The notes under the pieces are model-generated. The model was not told where the DNA came from. It ran no database searches and saw nothing but the letters and a program-made list of their open reading frames with translations. A stretch of DNA of 43,605 bases from Monosiga brevicollis MX1 (lineage: Eukaryota > Opisthokonta > Choanoflagellata > Craspedida > Salpingoecidae), in NCBI RefSeq assembly GCF_000002865.3, contig NW_001865047.1, positions 1,108,759 through 1,152,363 on the forward strand, in the 5' to 3' direction. The position numbers and the translations under genes were made by a program. How positions within the stretch are numbered: position 1 is the first letter of the stretch; each line of letters begins with the position of its first letter. This document shows positions 11,219 to 22,198 of this stretch, piece by piece.

Positions 11219-14200
11219 TCAAAAAAAGTGATCCAGCGCGCAGGGGCCCACTGGAGGAGCAGGCGCCATTTCACTTGGAACATCAAAAAATCTATAATTT
11301 TGACAGCACAAAGAAGACGATGAAAGACGATGAGGGTTGTCTTGGACTGTGAACATGAGTCTATGAATCTCCTGATGACTGGTTGAAAGAACAGGTCTGC
11401 TCGGAGCCCATGAGATCTTACCGTGTTGGATCGTCTTTGGAAATGTCGGGCACAAATGGTGGCGGTATACATTGTTGGGCTAGACTGGCCCAATCTACCC
11501 GAGCAAACCAAATGTGGTGCTTTATGTGCATGATGCCCTCGATTCCTGTACCTAAACGGTCTGCATTGACATCTCTGCCCCAGCGTGACAAGGAAAGTTG
11601 TCCAAAAAAGAAGCGAAGAGCAACTCATGTCAGCATGTCGTCAGAAGAAGCATTGGCAACAGCGGTGCATGCTTTATCGGTTCAGATGGTCAGCGCAAAG
11701 CTTGACAGGATCACGCGCGAATGCGCTCATCGGCAGAAAGAACGTACAACAAGCGACTATTATTCTGACCTGCAGAGACGATAAACGAGGTCTTTGGCGT
11801 CACACCCGAGCCGCGGGCTACAGTGGATCTGATCCACTCCCAAGACAATCTTGTTGTACACTTGCATGGGATCCGCATGCTGAAACGGGGTCCTGCGCAT
11901 GTGTGTCAGACGTGCCCAAGTCAGTGATTTTGACGTGCAAGTCTACATGAGGTGGCACGTAGAGGATACCTCACCTGCTTGTCAAAAGCTCGTATATAAA
12001 GATGCCAAAAGCCCAGTAGTCGCACGTCTGATCGTGTCCCTGCAGTTGGTTAGCAACCACAATACTGCAGCGTAAGAACTCATTTCAAGCGAGCTGATCG
12101 ATCTTCACTTTTGCAGGGTGGGCTAGCTCAAAGACATGGCCAATCATTGTTGTTGCCAATGACAGATGGCCATGCGTGTAAATGGCGCCATTCACACAGT
12201 ACCGCAACCTCCTGTGTTTTCTGTTTCTCTTCAACCAGAATCCCATAACGAGCCAGTGACCTCGTGTCACCATCTGCACAGACCTGATTCATGATGATTT
12301 CTGGTGCCATGTACTCCGGGGTGCTAAACGCGAGATGGATTCCACACACGTGTGTGAACTCAGCACCGCTTGGTACCTCTTGGCCTCTCATGGCAACTTT
12401 TACACACCCACAAAAGGTCCAGGTCTTCTTGTTGCCTGGCAGGTGGCGAGCAAAGCCAAAGTCCACCTATAGCCAGGTGACATGAAGAGACGCGGCTCTA
12501 TAATCTAGCAGCAGGTCTCGCCCACTCTGACTTACCAACTTGACATAGCCACGGGCATCAAGCATTACATTTTCGGGTTTCAGATCGCGGTACAGGATGT
12601 GCCGATGATGAAGATAGGCCAGGCCTTCAAGGACACAGGCGCAATAGAAGCGAGCGTGATCCTCAGCCAGCGGGCCGCCCAGCCTATGATCAAACAGTCA
12701 TCGAATGAGTTTGGAATGTCGAGCGAAAAGGCAGCGGCACAAGGCCGCTTGGATGACTGGACATATTGTGGTGCACACACTTGAGATGACGCCATAGCTC
12801 GCCGCCTAGTAGTGCCTAACGTTCAAATTGAGAGGTCGGAGCAGATTATGGATCACATTGTAAAGTCGGATGACCATGTATCACTTTATGTCGTTGGCTA
12901 CTTCATTCCTGATATGGGCGTGTGCACGCTCGTGTGCATCTGCAGGCACCAATAGGACCTCTTGACACAGACACAGGTGCAGACACAGACACACCTCAGA
13001 CAGTAGGTAGAAATAGCAGTCATCTTTGAAGGTTGCGACTAGCCGTGTGCAAAAGGGCGAGTCCAGTCCGGCCATAATCTACAAAGCGTGGCCTGACAGG
13101 TCAAAGACTGGAGTATCATGCCCGCCTTGCATCACAATGGCATACCTCGCGCTCTGATTGCACGTATACCTCTTGCTTGGATTGCAAAACGGCGGCCTTG
13201 CTAATGGCCTGATAAGAACAACAAGGAATTAGCTCCGAGCTTCTCGCAGTGATTCGGGCAACAACACACCTTCAGGGCCCATTGCTTTTGATGCTGTGGG
13301 GCATAGACCAGGTCGACACGCCCAAAGCCACCCACACCTAACACACTGTTGGCAATTACACCCCCACACACATACATACACAAAACACAGCTAGAGTCAA
13401 TTGCTGGGTCATTGTAAACGGTCATCATCATTTAGAACCGTTTTAGGGATATTAACCGAGCCCTATTTACCTCAAGACGTGCAGGTCTTCCAGTCTAAGA
13501 TCAGTGTCCAGCAAGTGTTGGGATGGCATTGGCAAAGTCTCATCCTCTGCATCTATTCATTGGTTCGACCAGCCGCGTGAATCGACACAAGCCTTCGTGT
13601 GCATTTAAAGTTTTAAAGAGAGTCCAGCTCACGGTTTTCATACCCAAGTAAGAGAGCCGACCCAGGACTTTCAACGGCACGATAAATTTGGCAAACGTCT
13701 GAGTTTCGTTGGGGTCAATATGGTCGATCGATGGCGCATCAGCCCGAGCGATCGTGTTTGAGGAGTTGTAAGTGTAGGAGGAGACTGACCGACTGATCGA
13801 GTGTGGCACAAGCCACAGCCGTCTTTGCTCTGCAAGAGGCCGTGCGAACGCTATTGGTCTGAAGCAAGGCGCCCTCGCCAAAGTGATCGCCACACTTCAA
13901 AACGCGCAGGACATGGCCATTTTGCACCACCTCGACCTCACCCTTTGTAATGAGATAAAAGGTGTGCCCCTTGTCCCCCTCGCGAACAATCAGCTGCGTC
14001 TCATCGAAAGTAACCTGGGGATAGAATAGGGTATGAGCAGTCGGCATCAGCGTCCCAAGGGATCACACCAAAGCCTGGTCCTACCTCGCACGCCCCCGCC
14101 ACGAGCTGGGACAGATAAGAGTTGTCGAGGCCTTGGAAGAGTGGCATGCGATGAAACAGACCTGCGAGCCGCTCGTGCTCGTCCATCTTTGCCTGCATCA

Positions 14201-15563
14201 GTGCATAGACGTGAAGATGCAGTCGTGTGCGTGAAAAGAAGTGAGCAACGCCAAGAGCACGCCGGCGAGGAGATAAATGACCTTGCGGGTTATAAACTTG
14301 AAGGCTGGCCGGTCAATTGTAAAAGCTTGAACGTCAGTCTGCGCTACAAGCACAGAGGTTGATGGTCGTGGGTGGAGATGGATGAAGCAGCCAAGTAACG
14401 AGCCATTGCAACTCTCTACCTGTCACCGTCGCAGTGCGCTGGCAATCATAAAGAAGCGCCAGCTCGCCAAAGACAAGTGGGGCCATGCAGAGCTTGGCAC
14501 CGTGACCTGTCGAAATGTTGAGAGTACCCTCGATGGCTACAAAGAGTCGTTCACCTCGGGCACCGCGTCTAATAACGGTAGTGCCAGCTTGGTAAAAGCG
14601 GGGCTCCATGCTTGTGGTCAAGGCCTGGCGTTGGCCCAGCGTGAGCTTGCTTGTGTACGTGTTTTGATCCAGGGCCTTGAGCAAGACTGCTTTGGTACTG
14701 AACGTGAGCAAAGCCGTGCAGGGAAGCCGGAAGGACATCAAATGATTAGCATTGCAACAGATGTGGCCTCAAATCAGGGTGCATCGGCGGACGCACGCAT
14801 CATCGACGCTGTTGGTGAACGCAACAGACGTGTGTGGAGTGCGGGACGCCACCAAGCCGGTGCGAGGGCACCCTCCGACACTCTTTGCCATGGATGTTGG
14901 TCGTGCCTGCTAAAATAGTGCAACGTCTGGTCAAGCTGACGTAGAAGGTGTGAAAAGTGCACAGGGTTTCCTGAATACTTTAGACGCGCGGTGAGCCAAC
15001 CTCGCTCTGTGCCGCAAGAGCCAAGCCGTCGTTGCTGATGACTGTGATGCGAGGCACCTCAAGACGGGTATATTCAGGTGGTGCCGACAAGAGGGTAGAG
15101 GACTCTAATAAGAGTAGCTGCGGATCTCGGGCGTGTTGCCGCGCAACACATTCAAGTTTCTCCAGCTGCAGGTCAAGGGAAGGGGGTGAGGAGTGGCGCG
15201 CCGTGTCCGGCAGTGCGAAAGACATGAGGGCAGGTACCTCGGTAGAGAGGTGATGTTTCTCGGCAAGAAGGCAGTCATGTTTATGTTGGAGTTGCTCTTG
15301 GTCAAGAGCAAGGCGGGTGAGACGCGTGCGCAGCGCTTGTGTAGTGCGCAGCGCCGCGTCCAAATCAAGTTGTAGGCGAGTGCACTTGCTGTTGACGGTT
15401 GCGAGCGGCTTGTGTGCTTGCTGTGCATGGAGTGCAGCATCTCCTGAGCGGGGCATGAGTGAAAGGTATGGCACAGGGCACGGTGGCGGTCGAGAAGAAG
15501 GGACACGGTTGGCACAAAGGTGTAAAAACGAGTGCAACCTGGACGTGAGACAGCAGAGCCCAT
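11219..15563 (-). CDS. PRKG: cGMP-dependent protein kinase (PKG)
   Basis: AGC-family kinase switched on by cGMP, with the classic PKG order. The start at 15563 gives MGSAVSRPG, a candidate N-myristoylation signal, then a heptad-rich segment (exon 15443-15238, [19 protein letters not shown] onward) for dimerisation. Exon 15165-15001 and a small tentative exon follow. The first cyclic-nucleotide domain ends [16 protein letters not shown] and the second FGEGALL then SVRTAS; both have the Arg-Thr pair typical of cGMP sites. Kinase motifs: [71 protein letters not shown] and [19 protein letters not shown]. The AGC tail reads [19 protein letters not shown] then [15 protein letters not shown], and ends ALDHFF at 11219. 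Roughly 17 exons; the junction near 14990-14740 and parts near 13760-13540 and 11820-11630 are not fully resolved. It shares a promoter region with DNAI1. Confidence 0.92.
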
Positions 15564-16370
15564 GTTGGTGGTCTTGAGCAACGGATCAAACAACTGCCAC
15601 GTACAGCCCATGTTATGTTGGCACCGTGCCCCCGTCGTTCCCCCGCCTCACGCTGCGACAGCAAGCCTGGTTCCCTACCAGACAGAACAATGCTCCCATA
15701 GCACACACACACACACGCTTATGGTGCGGCACCTGTGTTTCCGCTCTTGGTTTATAACTTTTACTTGTGGTAGTTTTTGGATCTATTTACACTGGTAATT
15801 CAACGATGAAACCTTTTTTCTTTTTTTCTTTTGTGCCATCAAGTTTCAAGTGTGACACGAGTCGCAGTTTGATAACTACTAATTGTATAGTTCTCAAAGT
15901 AATTAATCCAGTGCCAGTTATTCAGAAGCGCTCGACCTTGACAACCGTTGGTAAGCGATCAACGCCAAGGCGACGACCGCTTCAGCACAATCGCGCGATG
16001 CTGCCTCCTCCCTGAGGGCAGGGACGCGGTCATCTCGTCTGATTTTGCTGGTTGGCTGTGTGGCTTTGATGTGGCCACCCCAAGGCTCACCCCCCCTCTC
16101 GAAAAGCATCGACTGCTTGGTATTGTCCGGCTCTGTGCATCTTTCTCACACCGCCAAACTCTTTGATTTCTGCCTCAAAGACTGTCATTCCGAATCAGTG
16201 CTTGAGCACAGACCGTGCGCACAGATCGCCCCAGATTGCGCCTGGCTGTTGTGGTGCGCTCCTTCTCCACGGTCGGTTTACTTGATTATAGGGACACTCG
16301 GCGACGTGGCAGTCTCTGTTGCGCTTCTCGTGACTGACTCGAGAGTCCTTGTTCTTTGTCTGCAGGCACC
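15564..16370. promoter_or_regulatory. Shared promoter region between PKG (-) and DNAI1 (+)
   Basis: About 800 bases lie between two divergent start codons. It holds a short (CA)n at 15703-15716, an AT-rich patch at 15740-15910, and a Myb-like imperfect palindrome ACAACCGTTGGT near 15941. TTGTCTGCAG just before the DNAI1 start suggests a 5'-UTR intron ending at 16365. No full RFX X-box was found in it. Confidence 0.5.
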
Positions 16371-19268
16371 ATGAGCGACTTGAAGGCGGCTTCGCGCCAA
16401 AGCTTGCGCAGCAAAAGCAAGAGCTTGGCCTCCAAGTCGCAGCTTCGCTCTGTCAGCCGAGTAGGTCGTGGCACAGACACTTGCTCTTTTATTTTCTGTT
16501 CTTCTCCGGCTTGTATGTGTGACTCATGACTCTTGGGGTATATTCTTGTAGCTGCATGCTGGTAGTCGAACCCGTCTTGGTGGCGAGGGCCCAGATGTCG
16601 ATGCTTGGATTCAGCAAAAGGATCCCGTGAAACCGGTTGATCAGGTGAACTCTACCTGTCTCTTTAGCCTCTTTTAGCCTTGCACCCCGTGGAGCATCAA
16701 GACGCCTGGCTCCTCTGCTTGGCTTGACAGCTCTCGAGCGCTGCTCATGACGTGTGCTGGCCCGGGGCCTTTCCTCGCTCGGGCGCCCAGTTGGTTTTGA
16801 CAACCGAGGAGTTGGACCAAGAGTTGACGCGCATCCTGCGCGCCGACAATCCTCATGCTCCTGACAACATTGTTCGCTTTTCTTTCAAGGTGCGAAGCGC
16901 TTTTGCTTCGAAAAATTACAAGCTTCAGGCTCGTGCTGCTGGCTAGCTACTTGGCTCACTTGGTCATCTCTGTTTACCGTGTGTATCATGGACTGTCACG
17001 GACACTGCGGGCAGGAACAAGCTTACCGCCAAATGTCCAGCGTGGAGCAATGTGCAGTGCACTTTAGCCTCTCGGGGACAATTGTGCACAAGGAGAGCGA
17101 TGAAGGCCGTCGTCAGCAGACCCGCAATCGCTTCAAGCGCAACAGTATGGCGGGGGCTGCGCTCACCACGGAGGCTGGCGTGGATGCAGGAACAGATGCA
17201 CCGGACGCCGGTGAAGGCGCAGAGGGCGAGGATACCAAGCTGGCCCCCACCACCGAAGAGGACGAGGGGATCACTGGGGACGACGCTGCGGCAGAAGCCG
17301 CGGCCGAGGAGGCCCCCGCGGTGGCGGCCGAGAACGCCGAGGAGCCGGATGAGGACGAAGAGGATCAACAGGACAAGCCCCTGCGCAACCAGTTCAACTT
17401 TAGCGAGCGCGCTTCGCAAACCTACAACCACGTCATGCGCGAGCGCGGTACCATGACGGATGCCCCCGCCCGACGTAACTTTAGCGGTAACGCAACGCAA
17501 TGGGTCATGTACGACGCCTACGTGGCCGACCTGGCCAAGCAGGCCGCTGCCAAGGATCCCAAGAAGAACAAGCAGGTGACCATCAAGCGACCCAGCACCA
17601 CGAAACGTAGCATTTTGCAAGAGCCCGAAGACGCTGCTGCCAGTTGGGCTGCCATGGCCAACGTGAGTGACCGACCCCTGCCCGTCCCGGCCGGTGTTGT
17701 CGCTCTTGTGTGTTTTTGAATCTGTTGCCATATGCCTATGCGTCAAGTCTCACCTCGGAGATATCTGTTGCAGTACTTTTCACCTGCAACGGTGGAGAAG
17801 ATGGAGCGCCTGACCAACCAGAACACGTTTGATGATGTGTTGCAAGATTTCCGCTATTGGGATGATCCTTCAGACCAGTTCAAGCCGGCTGAAGGTAGCC
17901 TGCTGCCCCTGTGGAAGCTCACTCATGACAAGTCGCGCAAGAAGACTGTCACCAGCATGGCGTGGAGCCCGCATTACAAGGACCTGCTCTATGTTGGCTT
18001 TGGCTCGTACGACTTTAGCAAGCAGGCCGGTGGCATGCTGTGTCTCTTCTCCCTGAAGAAGCCCTCCTATCCTGAGTATGCCATTACTCTGCCCCATGGC
18101 GTCATGTCTCTGAGCGTGCATCCGGATCACCCTTCGATTGTGGTTGTTGGTCTCTACAATGGCGACGTGGCTGTTTACGACTTTACGTACGTTTGATGAC
18201 GCGTCATGCCCCGGTTGCTTCGGTTGCGTTGAAGTGCTCGTGTCGCAGTTTTCAGCGATGCCGCCTAACACACATGTGTGCTCGCTGTTCACCCCGACAA
18301 TGTAGGAAGGAGAATGTCTCGACACCCGTGGCGATGTCCTCGGCCAAGACTGGCAAGCACATCGATCCCGTGTGGCAATTGCAGTGGCATGCCGATGATG
18401 TGGACGGCAACTTGAACTTTACGTCGGTATCGTCAGACGGCCGGGTCACGAGCTGGACGCTGGTGCAGACAGAACTGCAGCACACAGACATTGTGCAGCT
18501 GCATCTGCAAGAGTCAGCAGCGGACGAGGAAGGCGTCATGGAGCCGCTCTTTGGTCTCGGCAACGGCACGGCACTGGCGTTCCACCCAACGCAAGACCGC
18601 CTCTTCCTGGTTGGAACGGAGGAGGGTGACATTCACCTCTGCTCCAAGGCTTACAGTTCCAAGTATATTGGTTCGTACAAGTCACACAGCATGGCCATTT
18701 ACCACGTGGCGTGGAATCCCTTCCATCCGGACATCTTCATCTCGTGCTCGGCGGATTGGTCGGTGAAGATCTGGAAGAAGGATCTGGACAAGCCCGTCTT
18801 TACCTTTGATTTGGGCAACGCTGTGGGTGATGTGGCGTGGGCGCCCTACTCCTCGACCGTCTTTGTGGCCGTGACGACGGATGGCATCGTGCACCTCTAC
18901 GATCTCTCGACGAACAAGTATCAGGCCATTTGCAAGCAGCCCATTGTCAAGAAGAGCAAGCTGACGCACGTGTCCTTCAATACGGCCTTCCCAATCATTG
19001 CCGTGGGCGACGAGCGCGGTGGTACCACCACGCTCAAGCTCTCGCCGAATCTCCGCAAAGCCTACGGGGTACGTCTATTGTGCTGACTGATCTTGCCATG
19101 TTTTTTTTTTTGTCTTTGTTTTGGTTCGGCCTGTTTCTCCTTGTTTTATTCGTGGCTAGCCTGACCTCATCAGCCGCGCTTCGGTCTTTGCTGGCACAGG
19201 ATAAAAAGTTCAAGGAGGAAGGGGCACAGCAAGCTCAATTGCAAAAGGTGATTGACAGCGTGATTTGA
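16371..19268 (+). CDS. DNAI1: Axonemal outer-arm dynein intermediate chain 1 (IC1/IC78 type)
   Basis: WD-repeat intermediate chain that anchors outer-arm dynein to axonemal doublets. Exons 16371-16460, 16552-16644, 16791-16889, 17015-17662, 17774-18186, 18306-19068 and 19200-19268 close in phase to 724 residues (human DNAI1 699). Family signatures are dense: [69 protein letters not shown] and [14 protein letters not shown] repeats run from about residue 340 to 690, with [69 protein letters not shown] and [11 protein letters not shown] long acidic Ala/Glu-rich linker (about 150-205) sits before the conserved core. This is a strong marker of a flagellated cell. Confidence 0.96.
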
Positions 19269-19424
19269 TTCTAATTGGATATTTTTTTCTGTGAATGGCT
19301 GCCCAAGGCAGTATCGGGTTCTTCCCCCTCTTGGCCAACACGCAATCCTTTTGCTTTGGCATGATGCTTCCATGTTTTTTGTGTTGTCCTTCTGAAATTG
19401 AGAACAGCAGAAGCGACTCCAGTC

Positions 19425-19668
19425 CGAGAGCGAGAGCAGTACGAGGGAAGTGTAGTACGAGAGGACAGTACAAGAGCGAGTGCAGTACGAGAGGTAGTGT
19501 GGTGTAGTGCGAGAGGTAGTGCATAGTGTCGGTACGAGAGCGAGTGTAGTGTCGTACGAGAGCGAGTGTAGTGTCGTACAAGAGCGTACCAGAGCGAGTG
19601 TAGTGTCGTACGAGAGCGTACGAGAGCGAGTGTAGTGTCGTACGAGAGCGAGTGGAGTGTAGGCGTGC
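19425..19668 (+). repeat. Degenerate minisatellite, about 22-base unit
   Basis: At least eight imperfect copies of a unit containing GTACGAGAGCGAGTGTAGT with variable spacers. Some copies are halved and the best-matched copies are at the right end. Confidence 0.85.
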
Positions 19669-19741
19669 AAGCCAAGAAAGAGTGAGTGTGTGTCAGGAGA
19701 TGTGAAGGAATAATTCATCTGACATTTCCCAATTTCATTGT

Positions 19742-19746
<5 letters not shown>

Positions 19747-19775
<29 letters not shown>
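19747..19775 (+). repeat. (GA)n microsatellite in the 5' UTR of the PDZ gene
   Basis: About 14 GA units follow AAAAAA and end 14 bases before the ATG at 19789. GAGA tracts this close to a start codon may affect promoter openness, but that is inference. Confidence 0.85.
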
Positions 19776-19780
<5 letters not shown>

Positions 19781-19788
19781 GATCGAAG

Positions 19789-21613
19789 ATGGCGGATGAC
19801 AATGAGCACGAACGGCATCCGCTCTTGGTCGGTGGGCATGGCGATGGCGATGGCGATGGCGACGAGGAGGAGGAGGAGGAGGAGATGGAGGAGGATCAGG
19901 AAGCGCTGCTCTTGCCGAGACAGTCAGATGCACTGATGGAGGAGGTGGGGGTGAGCCCTGTTCGGACTGAGTACAGTTCTCGTCGGGTGAGTCGAAGCAG
20001 TGCGGCAGGGAGCCTTGCCATGGCACCGCCCCCGGCCTACGACGAACCAGCCTGGTGCAATTCGCGACCTATTGGGGCCGACGCAGAAGAGATCGACGCC
20101 GTTTTACAAGAGACGCATTTTAGCGAAGCTGCACCGCCTTCATTTGCGGAGGCCACTCGTTCGCAACCTCGGTACGGTGGCGCCCCCTCGTTTGTCTTTA
20201 GCGCCAATGGGACATCGCTTTTCGCTCGTGCGTTTGACCGGTTTTGCCCGTTTACTTTGAATGCAGGGGTATGGTATCCATTGACATGACGGCCATGAAT
20301 GCCCGAGAGCCCCTTGTCCACGGCCCGCGCAACATTTTGCTGACTCGTCAAGGCGACAGCTTCGGGTTCACCCTCGGAGGCCATGCTCCGGTACGTGACG
20401 TGGGACTCACGCGCTCCAAAGCGGTTGGGTGAGCCCCATCCGCACGGTACCAAGCCAACACCGTTCTAGTTGTAGCAAGGCCTGCCTCATCAGTGCACTG
20501 TTGTGCCTCAGACGTACATTGTTGACGTCGAGCCCCTGGGCCCTGCGGCCCGTGTGGGTGTGACCAAAGGGGATCAGATTCTTGAGGTGAACGGGACCGA
20601 CGTGCATGGCGCAGACATTCCCACTGTTTCCATGCTGATTCAAGTAAGACATTGCTTTGGGCAGCGTTTTCTTCTGCCTGGGTTTCTGTGCGTGTGTTTG
20701 TGCGTATGTGCTTCTTTTTGGGGGGCGACCCTGATATTTTGGCGTCGCGGATACGTCGTTTTTTCGGCTTGTAGCAAACGGACGAGCAGTTGGCCATGAT
20801 TGTGGCCCATCCGCCGCCTGCGCTGCACCATTTACCGATCGAGGAGGAGGATGGGGAGGCAGCAGCCTGGTACTCAGCCTTGCGGGTGGTTCCCAATGAC
20901 GCGCGAGGCGTCGATCCTCTTGCCCGACCCAATAGCTTTATGGGTACGTTTTGCGGCGCCATGGCCCTTTTGGCTGGATCGCATCGAGCCGTGTCCATGA
21001 TGTGCGGATGTTCTTGTCTACGCTCACGCGACCATTGGCGGCATCAACAGGCCAGGCCCTTTGCTCCATGTTTTTGTGTCCTTGTCTTGGGGCTTTGGCA
21101 GTGTGGCATTCCCACCTGGTAGGTGACCCTGAGCCTGGGTCAATTTTGCTCTCTTTAACAACCAAGTTGTGCTTATGCTGGTCTTTGCGAGGTCGTTTCG
21201 AGGAGACTGACTGACTGCCTGCGTGTGCGCCCGACTTTTGATTAGGTGCAAGCTGCATGGGTGCGGCAGGCTCATCATGCCGCTCACGCCCACGCCATTA
21301 TGGTACGCATTGAGCTCGGCAGTTGGCGCTCATGGCTCGATTTGGTGGACTGGTTGATGTATGAACCTCTTTATGCCCGTTCCACACCTGCTCACGTTTG
21401 ATTGGTGCTTTCTGGATGGAATATGGCGTTTGGGGGTGCTCATGCACGCCTTAGGCCCGTCGTACAGCATCTTCGGCCGTGTTTTACGGGCTCATGATGT
21501 GGATGCTGTTTCTCTTCATTTACTTTGACTCCCGCGCGCGTGCTGATGCTGGCAATGGTGATGATGATGATTGGTGGCAGAATAACAGCACCAACCCTTC
21601 AGGCTGGCCCTGA
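19789..21613 (+). CDS. PDZ-domain protein with C-terminal membrane anchor and PPxY motif
   Basis: A predicted tail-anchored scaffold. Exons 19789-20171, 20267-20390, 20512-20643, 20775-20943, 21253-21302 and 21455-21613 close in phase to 338 residues. The N-terminal 128 residues look disordered and acidic: a GDGDGDGDEEEEEEE run, leucine clusters HPLLV and EALLLP, and MAPPPAYDEP, which contains a PPxY WW-binding motif. A single PDZ domain (about 146-225) reads NILLTRQGDSFGFTLGGHAP, then TYIVDVEPLGPAAR, GDQILEVNG and GADIPTVSMLIQ. A linker follows, then one hydrophobic helix AVFYGLMMWMLFLFIYF (about 294-310) and a short acidic tail ending NPSGWP. With no signal peptide the N-terminus should face the cytosol. 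I recognise no named family; the 21253 acceptor was chosen because it keeps frame. Confidence 0.82.
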
Positions 21614-22198
21614 AGTCCCAAATAATTGGTCATTTGCCGCGCTGTCGTCTCCTTCGACCGCGTCCTTCTCGTCGTTCTCTCCTTCTCCTTTTTTTTTTTT
21701 GTTTTTCTTTTCTTTTACTATTTGCCTTTCATTGTGTCTCTGCGCCGCGCGCAGAAGCGGTGTCTTCTTCATGTTCGCTTGGCCCTCTGCGTTGCACTTT
21801 TCCGGCCGGCAAGGTTTGGGCTCCTATCTTTTCTTGACGCGATAGCTTCACAGACCGCAGTTTGTGGGTGTGTGACCGTTGATGGTCTCTCTGTATCCTG
21901 GACGCTGCGCGTCCAACCTCGCTCTTTGAAGCATTTGCATCATCTAGACTGCTCTTTTCACCAATCGAGCCTGCACTGCTCCCCTCGTCCTTGTCTCTTG
22001 CAACCACCCTCACGTTGGTGACCAACTCTCGCAGAACAGCAACCCCCCTCCCCCTTCGCCCATCATAAATTATTATCGTTGTTTTCTGTGACTGTTGTTT
22101 GCTGTTACTGTTGTTGTTGTTTGTTGTTGTTGTTGTGTTTTACATCGGATGTTAATTTTTTTCGTCTGACAACTAGACAAGCAGCATTCAGAGCCATC
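21614..22198. other. Intergenic, T-rich and (TTG)n
   Basis: Holds T-rich runs (21690-21720), CT-rich sequence and an impure TTG repeat at about 22086-22138, close upstream of the sulfatase start. Open frames are low-complexity. A noncoding leader of the sulfatase is likely here, but no gene is seen. Confidence 0.55.

Larger units (their letters stand above)
19269..19788. other. Intergenic stretch between DNAI1 and the PDZ gene
   Basis: Contains the 3' UTR of DNAI1, a degenerate minisatellite (19425-19668) and a GA microsatellite (19747-19775) that ends 14 bases before the next start codon. No gene seen; the minus-strand Thr/Leu/Arg/Ser-rich frames are the minisatellite read through. Confidence 0.7.
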
